Source: Pelotomaculum propionicicum | GTDB lineage: Bacteria; Bacillota; Desulfotomaculia; Desulfotomaculales; Pelotomaculaceae | DNA length: 64,000 nucleotides | NCBI RefSeq assembly: GCF_004369225.1 | Contig: NZ_QFFZ01000009.1 | Location: 1-64,000, forward strand | Direction: 5' to 3' | In this document: one piece after another, positions 16,562 through 25,900 of the stretch | Layout: every line of letters begins with the position of its first letter | How positions within the stretch are numbered: position 1 is the stretch's first letter | Program-made: the position numbers and the translations under genes | Notes under the pieces: generated by a model | What the model saw: the letters and a program-made list of their open reading frames with translations, nothing else | The model's database searches: none | What the model was told of the DNA's origin: nothing

Positions 16562-17176
16562 TTGTCTGATATTACTGTGGTAATTGACGGTATGACCGGC
16601 GTAGGTAAAACATCTTTTTTAAAAATCATTGCCGCCAGGCTTAACCTGGTTCCATATGAGGAAATCTTCAGGGATGAAAACGACCTTTTGGGAAAATTCT
16701 TTACCGAGGGAAAAGAATGGTGCTTCCCCATGCAGATCAGTTTTCTCAACAACAGGTTTGTCCAATATAAAGAAGCGCTAAAACTCGGCAAAGTGATTAT
16801 GGACAGGTCCATTTACTCCGATCCCATCTTTGCGTCGTTCTATTATAAGTCCGGTGATTTCAAACCTGAGGAATACTATGTCTACAAATCACTTTTCAAT
16901 AACCTGATAGAATCGTTAAAGCCGCCTTCCATCGTAATCTATCTTAATGTTTCGGCTGAAGAGGCCATGCGGAGAATCAAAAAAAGAGGCAGGCCCGACG
17001 AACTCATGGTTGCTGAAAGTTACTGGCGGGCCCTGCATCAGGAATACAGCGACTATTACCAGAACTACAGGCTTTCCCCCCTCCTGACTATTGATGTGGA
17101 CAGCCTGGATTTCGTTAATAATTTAAAAGATCAGGAATTCATTGTCAGTACGGTTCTTAACGCCATCAACCTATAA
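16562..17176 (+). CDS. Deoxynucleoside kinase family protein
   Basis: A 204-residue P-loop kinase that phosphorylates deoxynucleosides (dGK/dAK/dCK type) in nucleotide salvage. Seen are Walker A DGMTGVGKTS, the substrate-side DRSIYSDPIFA motif (the DRS of the family), and the LID-region arginines RRIKKRGRPDE. The TTG at 16562 follows GGGGTGATGAG; no better ATG exists in frame. It forms a single-gene unit with a terminator 15 nt after its stop. Confidence 0.83.
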   Translation: MSDITVVIDGMTGVGKTSFLKIIAARLNLVPYEEIFRDENDLLGKFFTEGKEWCFPMQISFLNNRFVQYKEALKLGKVIMDRSIYSDPIFASFYYKSGDFKPEEYYVYKSLFNNLIESLKPPSIVIYLNVSAEEAMRRIKKRGRPDELMVAESYWRALHQEYSDYYQNYRLSPLLTIDVDSLDFVNNLKDQEFIVSTVLNAINL

Positions 17177-17190
17177 ATCTCAAAAATAAT

Positions 17191-17217
17191 AAATTGCTCC
17201 CGCCAAGAGAGCAATTT
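17191..17217 (+). terminator. Intrinsic terminator after the deoxynucleoside kinase
   Basis: A perfect 9-bp stem, AAATTGCTC with GAGCAATTT, and a 9-nt loop, starting 15 nt after the stop codon. The T tract is contributed by the stem itself. Confidence 0.65.
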
Positions 17218-17274
17218 ACTAAGAAAATTTCTATAATAGTATCTTAACCGGTCAAGCCGGTTTATTTTATCCTA

Positions 17275-17442
17275 TCAACCCAACTGGTCGATCAGCCTGA
17301 AGTGCTGGTCCACCAGTTCCTTCAGCTTACGCCGCAGCTGGTCCAATATGCTCGGCTCACCAGTTTGATTGATTTTTTCTTTAACCTGATTAATATCATT
17401 TATGGTGTTTTCCATGGCCTCCAACAATTCATCCCTGTTCAT
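17275..17442 (-). CDS. Small helical protein, 55 aa
   Basis: A short frame with ATG at 17442 (AAAGGGGG upstream) encoding MNRDELLEAMENTINDINQ, a Gly-Pro turn and then LDQLRRKLKELVDQHFRLID. Two amphipathic helices joined by a turn are predicted. The size and helix-turn-helix hairpin recall Spo0E-like phosphatases, but the SQELD signature is absent, so that assignment is not made. No homologue is recognised; the good ribosome-binding site and periodic hydrophobic pattern support it as a gene. Confidence 0.5.
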   Translation of the reverse strand: MNRDELLEAMENTINDINQVKEKINQTGEPSILDQLRRKLKELVDQHFRLIDQLG

Positions 17443-17545
17443 CACCGCACATACCCCCTTTTAGTTTTTTCAATATATACAAGGTAAAACATAAATCTTA
17501 CGGTTTTATTACCACATTATTAACAATCATAAAAAATTAATTAAT

Positions 17546-17569
17546 TGTAGGTGCGAGTTTATTCGCACA
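17546..17569. repeat. Dispersed TGTAGGT palindromic repeat
   Basis: TGTAGGTGCGAGTTTATTCG continues with CACA. This is one of a family of short palindromes with copies near 29431, 29495, 34293, 34634, 57716 and 57764. It lies 14 nt downstream of the BASS transporter gene. Confidence 0.7.
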
Positions 17570-17582
17570 ATACTACCACCTC

Positions 17583-18587
17583 TTATTTTGCCTGTCTGGT
17601 TTTCAGCATATGGCGCCCGGTTTCAGGAAAAATCTTATACTTGTCATTAAGCCTGATGAACCAGGCGGCAGACTGGCCCTGAAATAAAAAAGCGAGCGAA
17701 ACCATAAAAGCCGCGGTAACACCAAAAGACGCTGCCGCCAGGCCGATTGAAATCGCCAGGTTGCGCAGGACAGTGCCGAAAACAAGGGTGACCGAGTCCT
17801 TCCTGTTGAAAAAAAGTCTGCCTGCTTTTATGGAAATAAAATAATTAACAAAGTAAAAAACCACCCAGACCAGCAGCGAGCTGAGCAGCAGGCCAGGCTG
17901 TGAAACAATCAGGCGGGCGTTGGTGCTGATACCGGTAAAAAGCATGTACACCATTCCCCAGGCGGTAACCGCCGGCAGCCAGGGCTTGACCGACTTTTCA
18001 AACTGCTCCTGGGAGTATTTCTTCAGTAAAAGATGATAAGTGAAGACCCCCAGGAAGAGCGGCAGGAACACCACTATGGAGATGTTCTTCAGCACAGCCA
18101 GCAGATCTATATGGATATAGCCGCCGACCATTACCAGAAGGTACCAGGGCGCCAGCAGCGAGCCGGCGACAAGGCTGAGCACGGTGAGTTTGACAGCGGC
18201 CGGCACATTCCCCTTGCCGAAATGAGTGAAAGCTATCGTCATGTTGGAGGTGGGCAGCAGGGAGGCAATGGCCAGGCCGGCGAAAAGCTGCGGGTCACCC
18301 AGCAAAAAAAGCACACCCAGGATGTAAGCCAGCGCGGGGACCAGAACAAAGTTGATCACTGACGCGGCAAGCAGCAGCCTGGTGTGGCTCAGGTCCACTA
18401 TTTCCTTGATCTTAAACCCGATCATGGTGGGGTAGATCATCAGCACTGTGGCTGTCAGCAAATAGTTTTTCAGCACGCCGGTATCCCAAAACAGCCCTGC
18501 TATAAACCCCACCGTCAGCACCAGAGGAATGGTCAGTGTTATGTTGCGGGACGGGAGGAAAAAAAGATTAATTTTTTTCAACTGCAA
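17583..18587 (-). CDS. Bile acid:sodium symporter (BASS/SBF) family transporter
   Basis: A 334-residue membrane protein with about ten helices. The conserved LLPTSNMTIAFTHFGKGNV and VFGTVLRNLAISIGLA segments match the two crossover helices of the SBF/BASS fold. Family members move organic acids, pantoate, bile acids or arsenite with sodium. The CxxE/arsenite signature of ACR3 is not obvious, so the substrate is left open. The gene stands alone; a MITE-like element lies directly upstream. Confidence 0.8.
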   Translation of the reverse strand: MQLKKINLFFLPSRNITLTIPLVLTVGFIAGLFWDTGVLKNYLLTATVLMIYPTMIGFKIKEIVDLSHTRLLLAASVINFVLVPALAYILGVLFLLGDPQLFAGLAIASLLPTSNMTIAFTHFGKGNVPAAVKLTVLSLVAGSLLAPWYLLVMVGGYIHIDLLAVLKNISIVVFLPLFLGVFTYHLLLKKYSQEQFEKSVKPWLPAVTAWGMVYMLFTGISTNARLIVSQPGLLLSSLLVWVVFYFVNYFISIKAGRLFFNRKDSVTLVFGTVLRNLAISIGLAAASFGVTAAFMVSLAFLFQGQSAAWFIRLNDKYKIFPETGRHMLKTRQAK

Positions 18588-18642
18588 TCTCCTCGTATAG
18601 AATTTATTCTAATGATTATACGGTTAGCTCAGTGTAAAGATA

Positions 18643-18813
18643 AAACAAATTGACAGGATTTTTAAGGACAAAGAGAATACAGGAGTCAGGAGACTGAATA
18701 TATAAGATCTTTTTTATTTCTGATTTTAGACTTTTGACTTTAAACTTCTGACTACTGAATTCTGAATTCTGAATTCCTTAAACTATTATCCTGTAAATCC
18801 TGTCAATTTGTTT
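18643..18813. repeat. MITE-like element, copy A1
   Basis: A 171-bp element bounded by inverted AAACAAATTGACAGGATTT and AAATCCTGTCAATTTGTTT. The interior contains TCAGGAG, AAGATCTTTTTTATTTCTGA and repeated GAATTC-rich stretches. A near-identical copy in opposite orientation is at 46993-47188. No ORF. Confidence 0.85.
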
Positions 18814-18879
18814 CATTGGCAAAAGACTTGCAAGGCAACCCAAGTATGTTACTGAGAAAAGGAATAATCATATTTATTT

Positions 18880-19242
18880 TTAAAAAGCGTTTTCTATATG
18901 TTCCAGCCGTTTAACCCTGTCATCAAGGTCAAATTCCACGGCAATGACATCAAAACGGCAGTCGCTGCCGGTCTTCCTTTCGGCTTTGAGGTAATACCAG
19001 GCCAACTGCCTTAGCCTGGATTGCTTGCGTTTGGTTATGCTCTCCTCGGCCAGCCCAAACCCTTCGCTGCTCTTTGAGCGCACCTCGACAAACACCAGAT
19101 ACTCGCCTTCCTGCGCCACTATGTCTATTTCGCCCAGGCTGCAGCTGTAATTCCTGCAAAGGATACGGTACCCGTTCTTTTTCAAATACTGGCAGGCGGC
19201 CTCTTCTCCTTTTGAGCCCAACTGCTTTCTGCGTATCGTCAT
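18880..19242 (-). CDS. yraN: YraN family (UPF0102) nuclease-like protein
   Basis: A 120-residue protein of the YraN/UPF0102 family, which has a restriction-endonuclease-like fold. The core LGEIDIVAQEGEYLVFVEVR contains the Glu/Asp/Glu residues of that fold, and GSKGEEAACQYLKKNGY is the usual N-terminus. The cellular role is not settled. The start ATG at 19242 overlaps the rnhB stop codon (ATGA), so the pair is translationally coupled; this rules out a longer start 51 nt upstream inside rnhB. The rnhB-yraN pairing is common in bacteria. Confidence 0.87.
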   Translation of the reverse strand: MTIRRKQLGSKGEEAACQYLKKNGYRILCRNYSCSLGEIDIVAQEGEYLVFVEVRSKSSEGFGLAEESITKRKQSRLRQLAWYYLKAERKTGSDCRFDVIAVEFDLDDRVKRLEHIENAF

Positions 19243-20021
19243 AGGTTCAGACACTCCTGTACGGGCTTGTACCCAGCCCGGTGGATCGGGCACGGGCCAA
19301 ATTCGGCAAGTGCCGCGAGGTGCTCCGGTGTACCGTAGCCTTTATGGCGGTTAAAGCCATACTGCGGGTAAAGCTCGTGGTAGGAGTCCATCAGGCTGTC
19401 CCTGGTTACTTTGGCAATGATTGAAGCGGCGGCGATGGAGGCGCTCAGGCCGTCTCCCTCAATTATGGGCGTCTGAGGGCATTCGAGCAGGTCAATTTTA
19501 AAACCGTCCACCAGCACATGGGCAGGTTTAAGTTCCAGCCCCAAAACTGCCTTGAGCATGGCTTTCAGGCCGGCCCGGTGGATGTTTTCCTCAAAAATCT
19601 CCTCCACTGAAGAGATCCCCACCGACCAGGCCAGAGCTGTCTTTTTGATCTGCCCGGCCAGGACCTCACGCTTGGCGGCGGTTAGTTTTTTTGAGTCATT
19701 CAAGTCGGTGAGAAAGGTACCGTCAGGCAGGATTACGGCAGCGGCCACCACCGGACCGGCCAGTGGCCCGCGCCCGGCTTCATCAACCCCCGCCACGGGG
19801 TGAATGCCCCTGGCTTTCAAATCATTCTCATACAACAGCATCCTGGCCAGGCGTTGTTTTTCCGCTTCCGCCGCGCTTCTGGCCCGCATTAATTTCCTGT
19901 ATATATCCCGCACACCTGATCTGGAGTCACTCAGCAGGGCTGCAAGCAGGTCCTCACTTACTTCTGCCGGACTGCCCGCTATCCTCTTGATCTCATTAAC
20001 AGTTAAGTTTGACAGGTCCAA
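19239..20021 (-). CDS. rnhB: Ribonuclease HII
   Basis: A 260-residue enzyme that cuts the RNA strand of RNA-DNA hybrids and starts removal of misincorporated ribonucleotides. Active-site segments are VAGVDEAGRGPLAGPVVAAA (DEXXR), LNDSKKLTA, VLVDGF and AAASIIAKVTRD. The chosen start is TTG at 20021, 7 nt after GGAGG; a longer frame would begin inside the Shine-Dalgarno sequence. About 60 extra N-terminal residues precede the catalytic domain, seen in many Firmicutes RNase HII. It is followed directly by yraN. Confidence 0.93.
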   Translation of the reverse strand: MDLSNLTVNEIKRIAGSPAEVSEDLLAALLSDSRSGVRDIYRKLMRARSAAEAEKQRLARMLLYENDLKARGIHPVAGVDEAGRGPLAGPVVAAAVILPDGTFLTDLNDSKKLTAAKREVLAGQIKKTALAWSVGISSVEEIFEENIHRAGLKAMLKAVLGLELKPAHVLVDGFKIDLLECPQTPIIEGDGLSASIAAASIIAKVTRDSLMDSYHELYPQYGFNRHKGYGTPEHLAALAEFGPCPIHRAGYKPVQECLNL

Positions 20022-20158
20022 TTGACAACCTCCTAACACTGTTACATTATGTTTTTGTTGCCAAGGACAATTTTACCTGCCGTGAAAAAATATTTTATGG
20101 TTTTATATAATATTTGGCACTTTTTGTAGGTTTAGATTTGAGAGGATAAATAAATTAA

Positions 20159-20187
20159 TTGACAAGCATTTTTTCGCTTGTTATATT
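20159..20187 (+). promoter_or_regulatory. Sigma-A promoter of the fdhE-tat operon
   Basis: A perfect -35 TTGACA (20159-20164) and a -10 TATATT (20182-20187) are separated by 17 nt, about 65 nt upstream of the fdhE start. Confidence 0.8.
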
Positions 20188-20251
20188 CTTGGCAGACCAT
20201 AAGTGAAAAAGCATCTGGGAATTATACTCTATAACGAAAGCAGGCGGTTAT

Positions 20252-21070
20252 ATGCTGGACCAATCTCTTCAGAAAGTACTGGTGGACTTTAATCAGGAAT
20301 TTTTAAAGGTTGAAGTGCCGGAGGGCGCCATAACTTTTGCATCCCCTGCCCCTGAAGCATTACAATCGGGCATGATCGCATCGACCCCTTTGCTTAACAT
20401 CTGCCCGCCCCAGGTAAAAGCCGGCGATTTTTTTGTTACCCTGCATCAAGTTGCCGGAGTAATTAAAAAATTCATGCCGGATTTGGCCGGGGAACTGGAG
20501 CAAATTGAAGCCGCCCTGCCTGCCCAGCCTGAACAGCAGGAGTTGTTTGTGGCCGCGGCTTTTAAGCCGGGTACCGACTTGCTATCATTACTGAAGCAAG
20601 ACCTTCCGGCGGAAACCTTTGGTTTCTTACTCAATCACACTGTTAAGCCGTTCATGCTGCAATATGCCCTGAAGGCGCAATCACTCTATGACCTTGAGCA
20701 GTGGCTGCAGGGAAACTGCCCGGTTTGCGGCGGCAAACCCACCCTGTCCCTGTTGGAAAAAGGGACCGGCAAACGTCAGCTTTTCTGCGGTTTATGTGAG
20801 ATTAAATGGCGTTTTCACCGCCTTGGCTGCCCGTACTGCACAAACAATGAGTCCCAGTTTTTTACGGTCGAAGGGATGGAAAAGTACCGCGTTTATTTTT
20901 GTGAAAAATGCCGCGGTTATATCAAAACCGTCGATGAAAATAAAGCAGGCGGTGAACCTTTGAACCTGCTTTGGGAGGATATCAATACAGTGCAGTTGGA
21001 TGTCCTGGCCATGCGTGAAGGTTATTTCAACCAGCAGGTTGACGAACCGGCGCCGGAACATGAAAAATAA
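20252..21070 (+). CDS. fdhE: Formate dehydrogenase accessory protein FdhE
   Basis: A 272-residue cytoplasmic chaperone for exported formate dehydrogenases, thought to bind the catalytic subunit before Tat export. The C-terminal half carries four CxxC pairs (CPVCGG, CGLCEI, CPYCTN, CEKCRG), matching the rubredoxin-like iron sites of FdhE. The N-terminal half is helical. It is the first gene of a unit with tatA and tatC, ahead of the formate dehydrogenase itself, which supports the role. A strong sigma-A promoter precedes it. Confidence 0.9.
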   Translation: MLDQSLQKVLVDFNQEFLKVEVPEGAITFASPAPEALQSGMIASTPLLNICPPQVKAGDFFVTLHQVAGVIKKFMPDLAGELEQIEAALPAQPEQQELFVAAAFKPGTDLLSLLKQDLPAETFGFLLNHTVKPFMLQYALKAQSLYDLEQWLQGNCPVCGGKPTLSLLEKGTGKRQLFCGLCEIKWRFHRLGCPYCTNNESQFFTVEGMEKYRVYFCEKCRGYIKTVDENKAGGEPLNLLWEDINTVQLDVLAMREGYFNQQVDEPAPEHEK

Positions 21071-21145
21071 TGTTCACCTGCAGGAGTTTTGCTCGCTTCT
21101 GTCAAAAAATGTACTATTAAATTATGAAAGGGGTGTAAATAGCTC

Positions 21146-21355
21146 ATGCCGCATATTGGAGCGCCTGAATTAGTTATAATTGTAATACTGGCCTTGATTA
21201 TTTTTGGCCCCGGCAAACTACCCGAACTGGGGAAAGCTGTAGGCAAGACGATCAGGGAATTTCGCCGTTCCTCCTCGGAAATAATGGATGAAGTAGAGTC
21301 AAGCGCAACTAAAGATAAAAAAGAAGAACAACTAATCGAAGCGGCGAAAGGCTAA
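21146..21355 (+). CDS. tatA: Twin-arginine translocase subunit TatA
   Basis: A 69-residue Tat pore-forming subunit. The membrane helix (APELVIIVILALIIFGPGKL) is followed by the amphipathic helix PELGKAVGKTIREFRRSS and a charged tail. It lies 27 nt before tatC and upstream of two enzymes with twin-arginine signals (formate dehydrogenase and hydrogenase), its likely cargo. A second tatA-like gene is at 40490-40726. Confidence 0.92.
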   Translation: MPHIGAPELVIIVILALIIFGPGKLPELGKAVGKTIREFRRSSSEIMDEVESSATKDKKEEQLIEAAKG

Positions 21356-21382
21356 GCCTTTTGCTCATAGAGAGGGTAAAAA

Positions 21383-22156
21383 ATGTCTAAGAAAACCGAC
21401 GAAATGTCTGTGATGGAACATCTTGAAGATTTGCGTCGGGTTTTAATCGTGTCTATTATCAGCACCATAGTGCTCGCTGTGGCTGCTTATTTCTTCAGTG
21501 ACCAGATTTTGGCCACCCTGATGGAACCACTGACCAAACTCGGTCAAAAAGTGTTTTTCACAGGCGTTACTGAAGCAATTTTTGTTAAAATCAAGCTCTC
21601 GTTTTTTGCGGGATTTTTAGCTGCGCTGCCGATCATTTTGTGGCAGGTCTGGAGCTTTATTATTCCTGCGCTGAAAAAAAATGAGAGGTTTGCTTTTACT
21701 TTCTTTGTTTTGATTTCGTTTCTCTGCTTCATAGGCGGAGTGGCTTTCGGGTTTTTCGGCGTGTACCGCTACGGCGTCACGTTCCTGCTGCAGTTTGCCG
21801 GTCCTACCCTGGCGCCGATGCTGACAATTGACAAATACATCTCTTTCACCATTTCGTTTCTCCTGCCTTTCGGCATTGTTTTTGAATTTCCGTTGATTAG
21901 TTATTTCCTGGCGAAACTGGAGATAGTCAGCTACGCGTTCTTTGCCAGAAACAGGCGCTACGCCATTCTGGCGGTAGTGGTTATCGCCGCTGTGATTACC
22001 CCTACCCCTGACATCATAACCTGTTTGATCGTCAGCGGCCCCATGTACCTGCTTTTTGAAGCAAGCGTGCTGGTGGTGCGGATTGTTGAGCGGGGCATAG
22101 CCCGCAGGAAACGCCGGGAGCAAGAAGCCGAAATGGCTAACGCCCAAACGCTTTAG
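21383..22156 (+). CDS. tatC: Twin-arginine translocase receptor subunit TatC
   Basis: A 257-residue polytopic protein with six membrane segments and the TatC N-terminus MSVMEHLEDLRRVLI, plus the conserved loop glutamates. It binds twin-arginine signal peptides and recruits TatA. It is in the same operon as fdhE and tatA. The next gene begins 32 nt downstream with a Tat-like signal. Confidence 0.93.
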   Translation: MSKKTDEMSVMEHLEDLRRVLIVSIISTIVLAVAAYFFSDQILATLMEPLTKLGQKVFFTGVTEAIFVKIKLSFFAGFLAALPIILWQVWSFIIPALKKNERFAFTFFVLISFLCFIGGVAFGFFGVYRYGVTFLLQFAGPTLAPMLTIDKYISFTISFLLPFGIVFEFPLISYFLAKLEIVSYAFFARNRRYAILAVVVIAAVITPTPDIITCLIVSGPMYLLFEASVLVVRIVERGIARRKRREQEAEMANAQTL

Positions 22157-22188
22157 CCTTTCATGTTACATGGGAAGAGGTCGGGTTT

Positions 22189-22512
22189 GTGAAGCATAAA
22201 ATCAACAGGCGTGATTTTTTTAAAATATTGGGTTTGAGCACAACCGGAAAAACCTTTTTGGAAGAGGTTAGGGCAGCTCCGGCTATAGTCACCCCGCCGG
22301 AAAACAAGCCTGCTTTTGTGCTCGGCCCGGTGAAGTTAAATAAAGCTACCGAATATATTACCATCTGTGATGATTGCGCCTGCGGCTGCAAACTAATTGT
22401 GTACTCCGAAGGCAGCCGTGTCATCCAGGTTGAGAGATTTGCCGACAGTCAAGACAACGAATTATTATGCTGTAGAAATAAGGACATGAACAAAATAGAT
22501 AATAATAATTAG
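22189..22512 (+). CDS. Mini Tat/Fe-S protein resembling the N-terminus of formate dehydrogenase
   Basis: A 107-residue product that parallels the first 105 residues of the full formate dehydrogenase at 22982. It has the same GTG AAG start, a twin-arginine-like signal (KINRRDFFKILGLS), the stretch FVLGPVKLNKA, and the cysteine motif CDDCACGC followed by LIVYSEG and later LLCC. All four ligands expected for the proximal [4Fe-4S] cluster are kept. It then stops, with no molybdopterin domain. It may be a relic of a duplicated fdnG or a real small exported ferredoxin-like protein; intact start, signal and cysteines argue against simple decay. Confidence 0.6.
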   Translation: MKHKINRRDFFKILGLSTTGKTFLEEVRAAPAIVTPPENKPAFVLGPVKLNKATEYITICDDCACGCKLIVYSEGSRVIQVERFADSQDNELLCCRNKDMNKIDNNN

Positions 22513-22833
22513 AACCGCCTCATAATAACAAAACCGGTTCATAGCTTAAATTGCATCTACTTTCAACAACACCCTGTAAATATTTAAAATTTCTTTATAA
22601 AACAAAGAAATTTTTATTTTTATTTGCAGGTAAAAAAAATAATTATACAGAATTAAATTAGATAACTTGTAGGCTACTCATATAATTAATTTACGGCTTT
22701 ATTACCTTTATTAAATTTTAAAAAATGATGTAGCCGAAGGATTAAAGTTTTTAAAGAAAAGAAAGGAGGCAAGCCACAAGAGTATTTACAGAGGAGAGGG
22801 TAAAAATATTTTTCCCAGCAATCTAAGTTAAAC
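22513..22833. other. AT-rich leader region upstream of the formate dehydrogenase
   Basis: About 320 nt with no gene. A short GAACCG/CGGTTC inverted repeat lies right after the mini Fe-S gene (22512-22540). A promoter for the formate dehydrogenase operon is expected here but no convincing -35/-10 pair was found. Confidence 0.45.
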
Positions 22834-22930
22834 ATCTCCGAACCTGGCGATCTAAGGCTTAAAGCTATGATTTCCAGGTCGTTAGGGTATATAGGGAAAC
22901 CGGTATGCCTCCCGGACTTGGAAAGGAGAT
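22834..22930 (+). ncRNA. Moco/Tuco-family riboswitch upstream of formate dehydrogenase
   Basis: The element shares a common architecture with two others in this window. The outer stem is ATCTCC/GGAGAT (22834-22839/22925-22930) and the next stem is CCTGG/CCAGG. Then come the block GTTAGGGT, a stem capped by GGGAAAC and the block GCCTCCC, and the end is GGAAAGGAG. These match my recollection of the Moco RNA motif, which senses molybdenum or tungsten cofactor. The position ahead of a molybdopterin enzyme fits. The closing stem covers an AAAGGAG that could be a ribosome-binding site. Whether it binds Mo- or W-cofactor cannot be told. Confidence 0.75.
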
Positions 22931-22981
22931 AAAACGAGATGACTGAGAGTGCGCACTTTTATGTCAAAGGAGGTCAGGTTT

Positions 22982-25900
22982 GTGAAGCAAAAAATCAGTC
23001 GTCGCGATTTTTTGAAATTTTTGGGTCTGGGCACTGCCGGAACAGCTTTGCTGGAAGGCGCAACCGCTATACCCGCGTTTGCCAGCACAGCTGAAGACAA
23101 GCTCCCCACTTTTGATTTAGGGCCCCTGAAGATTAAAAAAGCCAAAGAAACCGCTTCAGTCTGCGCCTTTTGCGGCTGCGGCTGCGGTCTTATTGTCTAT
23201 TCCGAAGGTGACAGGGTTATTCACATCGAAGGTGACCCGGATAATCCCAACAATGAGGGTTCCATGTGCTCCAAAGGTATTGCACTCGGCGACGCCAATA
23301 CCATCGTTGACAAAAACCGCAAGAGAGTTGTCAACAACCGGCGGATTATGGATGTGCTTTACCGCGCTCCCGGCAGCAATAAATGGGAGAAGAAAGACTG
23401 GGATTGGGCCCTTGCAGAAATCGCGAAAAGAGTTAAGAAAACTCGTGACGAAACCTTTGAAGAAAAAGACGAAAAAGGCGTCACGGTTAACCGTACACAG
23501 GCCATCTGCCACATCGGCAGCGCGTCCTGTGACAATGAGGAAAACTATCTCTTCCAAAAAATGCAGCGTGCCATGGGGGTCATTAATATCGACCACCACG
23601 CCCGCCTCTGACACTCCTCCACTGTGGCCGGTCTTGGCCAAACGTTCGGCAGGGGTGTTATGACCAACAGTTTTACTGATTATAAAAACGGTGACGTGTT
23701 CCTGGTTATCGGGGCCAACCCCGCGGAAAACCACCCGCAGGTTATGCGCCATATGGGAATCGCCATGGCTACCAGAGGCGCCAAGCTGATTGTCGCCGAT
23801 CCCAGGTTTACCAAAACGGCAGCCAAGGCTGATATCTACGCTACTCTTCGCCCCGGCACCGACATAGCTTTCCTTTACGGCATCATGAACTACGCTATTC
23901 AGAACGGCCTGTATTTTTATGATTACGTCCTTAACTATACCAACGCTTCCTTCCTGGTAAACCCGGAATATGGTTTCAGCGACGGTTTGTTTACCGGGTT
24001 TGCCGACGGCAAGTACGACACAAAAACATGGGCATACCAGATGAACGGGGATGCTATAGCAAAAGACCCGACCCTGCAGGATCCACGGTGCGTGTTCCAG
24101 ATCCTGAAAAAGCATGTATCCCGTTATGATATCAAAACAGTATGCAAGATTACCGGCACACCAGAAGATGTGTTTAAGAAAGTATGTGACCTGTACTGCT
24201 CCACCGGCAAGCCGGACAAAGCCGGCAACCTGATTTACGCCATGGGCATCACCCAGAGCTCGCACGGCAGCCAGAACGTCCGGGCCACAGCCATGCTGCA
24301 GCTGCTGCTGGGCAACATCGGCATCGCCGGGGGCGGTGTCAACGCCCAGCGGGGCGAGTCAAACGTGCAGGGTTCCACTGACCAGGGTATACTTTATCAC
24401 TATCTGACCGGTTATCTTGGTTCAGTAAACGCCACACTGCACCCCACGCTTAAAGATTATCTCGACAAAGAGACTCCCAAGACCAGCTTCTGGTCGAACA
24501 AGCCTAAGTTCCTGATCAGCATGCTGAAAGCCTGGTACGGAGCCAAAGCAACCAAGGAAAACGACTTCTGCTTCGATTATGTCCCCAAACATGACGGCAA
24601 AGACCACTCTCACCAGGCAATATTCCAACAAATGTCTGAAGGCAAAATCAAGGGGTACTTCGCCTGGGGCCAGAACCCCGCGGTAGGCGGACCAAACTCG
24701 ACTGTTGCCCGCAAAGCACTTGAAAACCTTGACTGGATGGTAGCCGTCGACCTGTTTGAGACAGAAACAGCTTCGTTCTGGAAGGCCCCGGGGGTCAACC
24801 CGGCCAATATCAAGACCGAGGTTTTCCTGCTGCCCACCGCTTTTTCCTATGAGAAAGAAGGCACAGTGGCCAACAGCTCCCGCTGGATCCAGTGGCGCTG
24901 GAAAGCGGTTGAGCCGCCCGGGAAGGCCAAGAGCGACCTCTGGATCGCTTATGAAATATTTAAGGCTGTCCGCAAGGAATACCAGGCCGGCGGCAAGTTC
25001 CCCGCCCCCATCCTGGATATGGTCTGGGATTACGACCTGCCCGGCCATGACGAGCCGGACATCATGAAGATCGCCAAGGAAATGAACGGGTACACTGTAG
25101 CCGACGGCGCCACGCTGGACGCCTTTTCAAAACTTAAGGACGACGGTTCAACGGCATGCGGCGTCTGGATTTACGCCGGCTATATGTTTGAGGATCCCGT
25201 ACTGAAGGTTCCCGCATCGCAGAGGCGCAGCCGGGAAGACAAGAGCGGCCTCGGCCTCTTCCCGAAATGGTCCTTTGCCTGGCCGGCCAACCGGCGCATC
25301 GTTTACAACCGCTGCTCGGCCGATCCTTCCGGCAAGCCCTGGGATCCCAAGAGAATGCTGGTTTCCTGGGACGGCGCGCAGTGGGTCAACAATGATGTGC
25401 CTGACTTCGGCTTTAAAGACGCGACCACCGGCGCCTTTATCACCCCGGACAAGTCAGCCGTTAACTGCTACATTATGACCACCGAGGGTGTAGGCAGGCT
25501 GTTCGCGCCGACCGGCTGCAAGGACGGCCCCCTGCCGGAACACTACGAGCCGGTGGAGAGCCCGGTAAACAACCTGATGAGTAAACAGCAAAACAATCCG
25601 GTGGCTGTTAAATACAAGGGTGACTTTGCCAAGCTGGCGCCGACGGCGTCTCCGGACTTCCCCTATATCGGTACGACCCACCGCCTGGTTGAGCACTACC
25701 AGAGCGGCGCCGTAACCAGAAGCTGCCCCAACCTGGCGGAACTGCAGCCGGAAATGTTCGCTTCAATATCTCCAGGTCTGGCCAAGAAGCTGGGAGTCAA
25801 GCCGGGTGATATGGTAGCTGTCAGTTCCATCCGCGGCGAAATAAAGTGCAGGGCCAACGTCCTGCCGATTATCAAGCCGTTCAAGATTGACGGCAAGGAA

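Noticed and set aside
18654-18700. TTGACA motifs within the MITE-like elements as promoters
   Set aside because: TTGACA belongs to the terminal repeat (AAATTGACAGG), and no -10 element is at 16-18 nt.
22949-23611. Formate dehydrogenase as a frameshifted or nonsense pseudogene split at 23611
   Set aside because: The TGA sits at the known Sec position, the same frame continues to 26047, and a SECIS hairpin follows.
23156-24265. 369-codon open frame on the minus strand inside the formate dehydrogenase gene
   Set aside because: It lies entirely opposite a well-supported gene with selenocysteine, shows no family motif, and is a codon-bias shadow.
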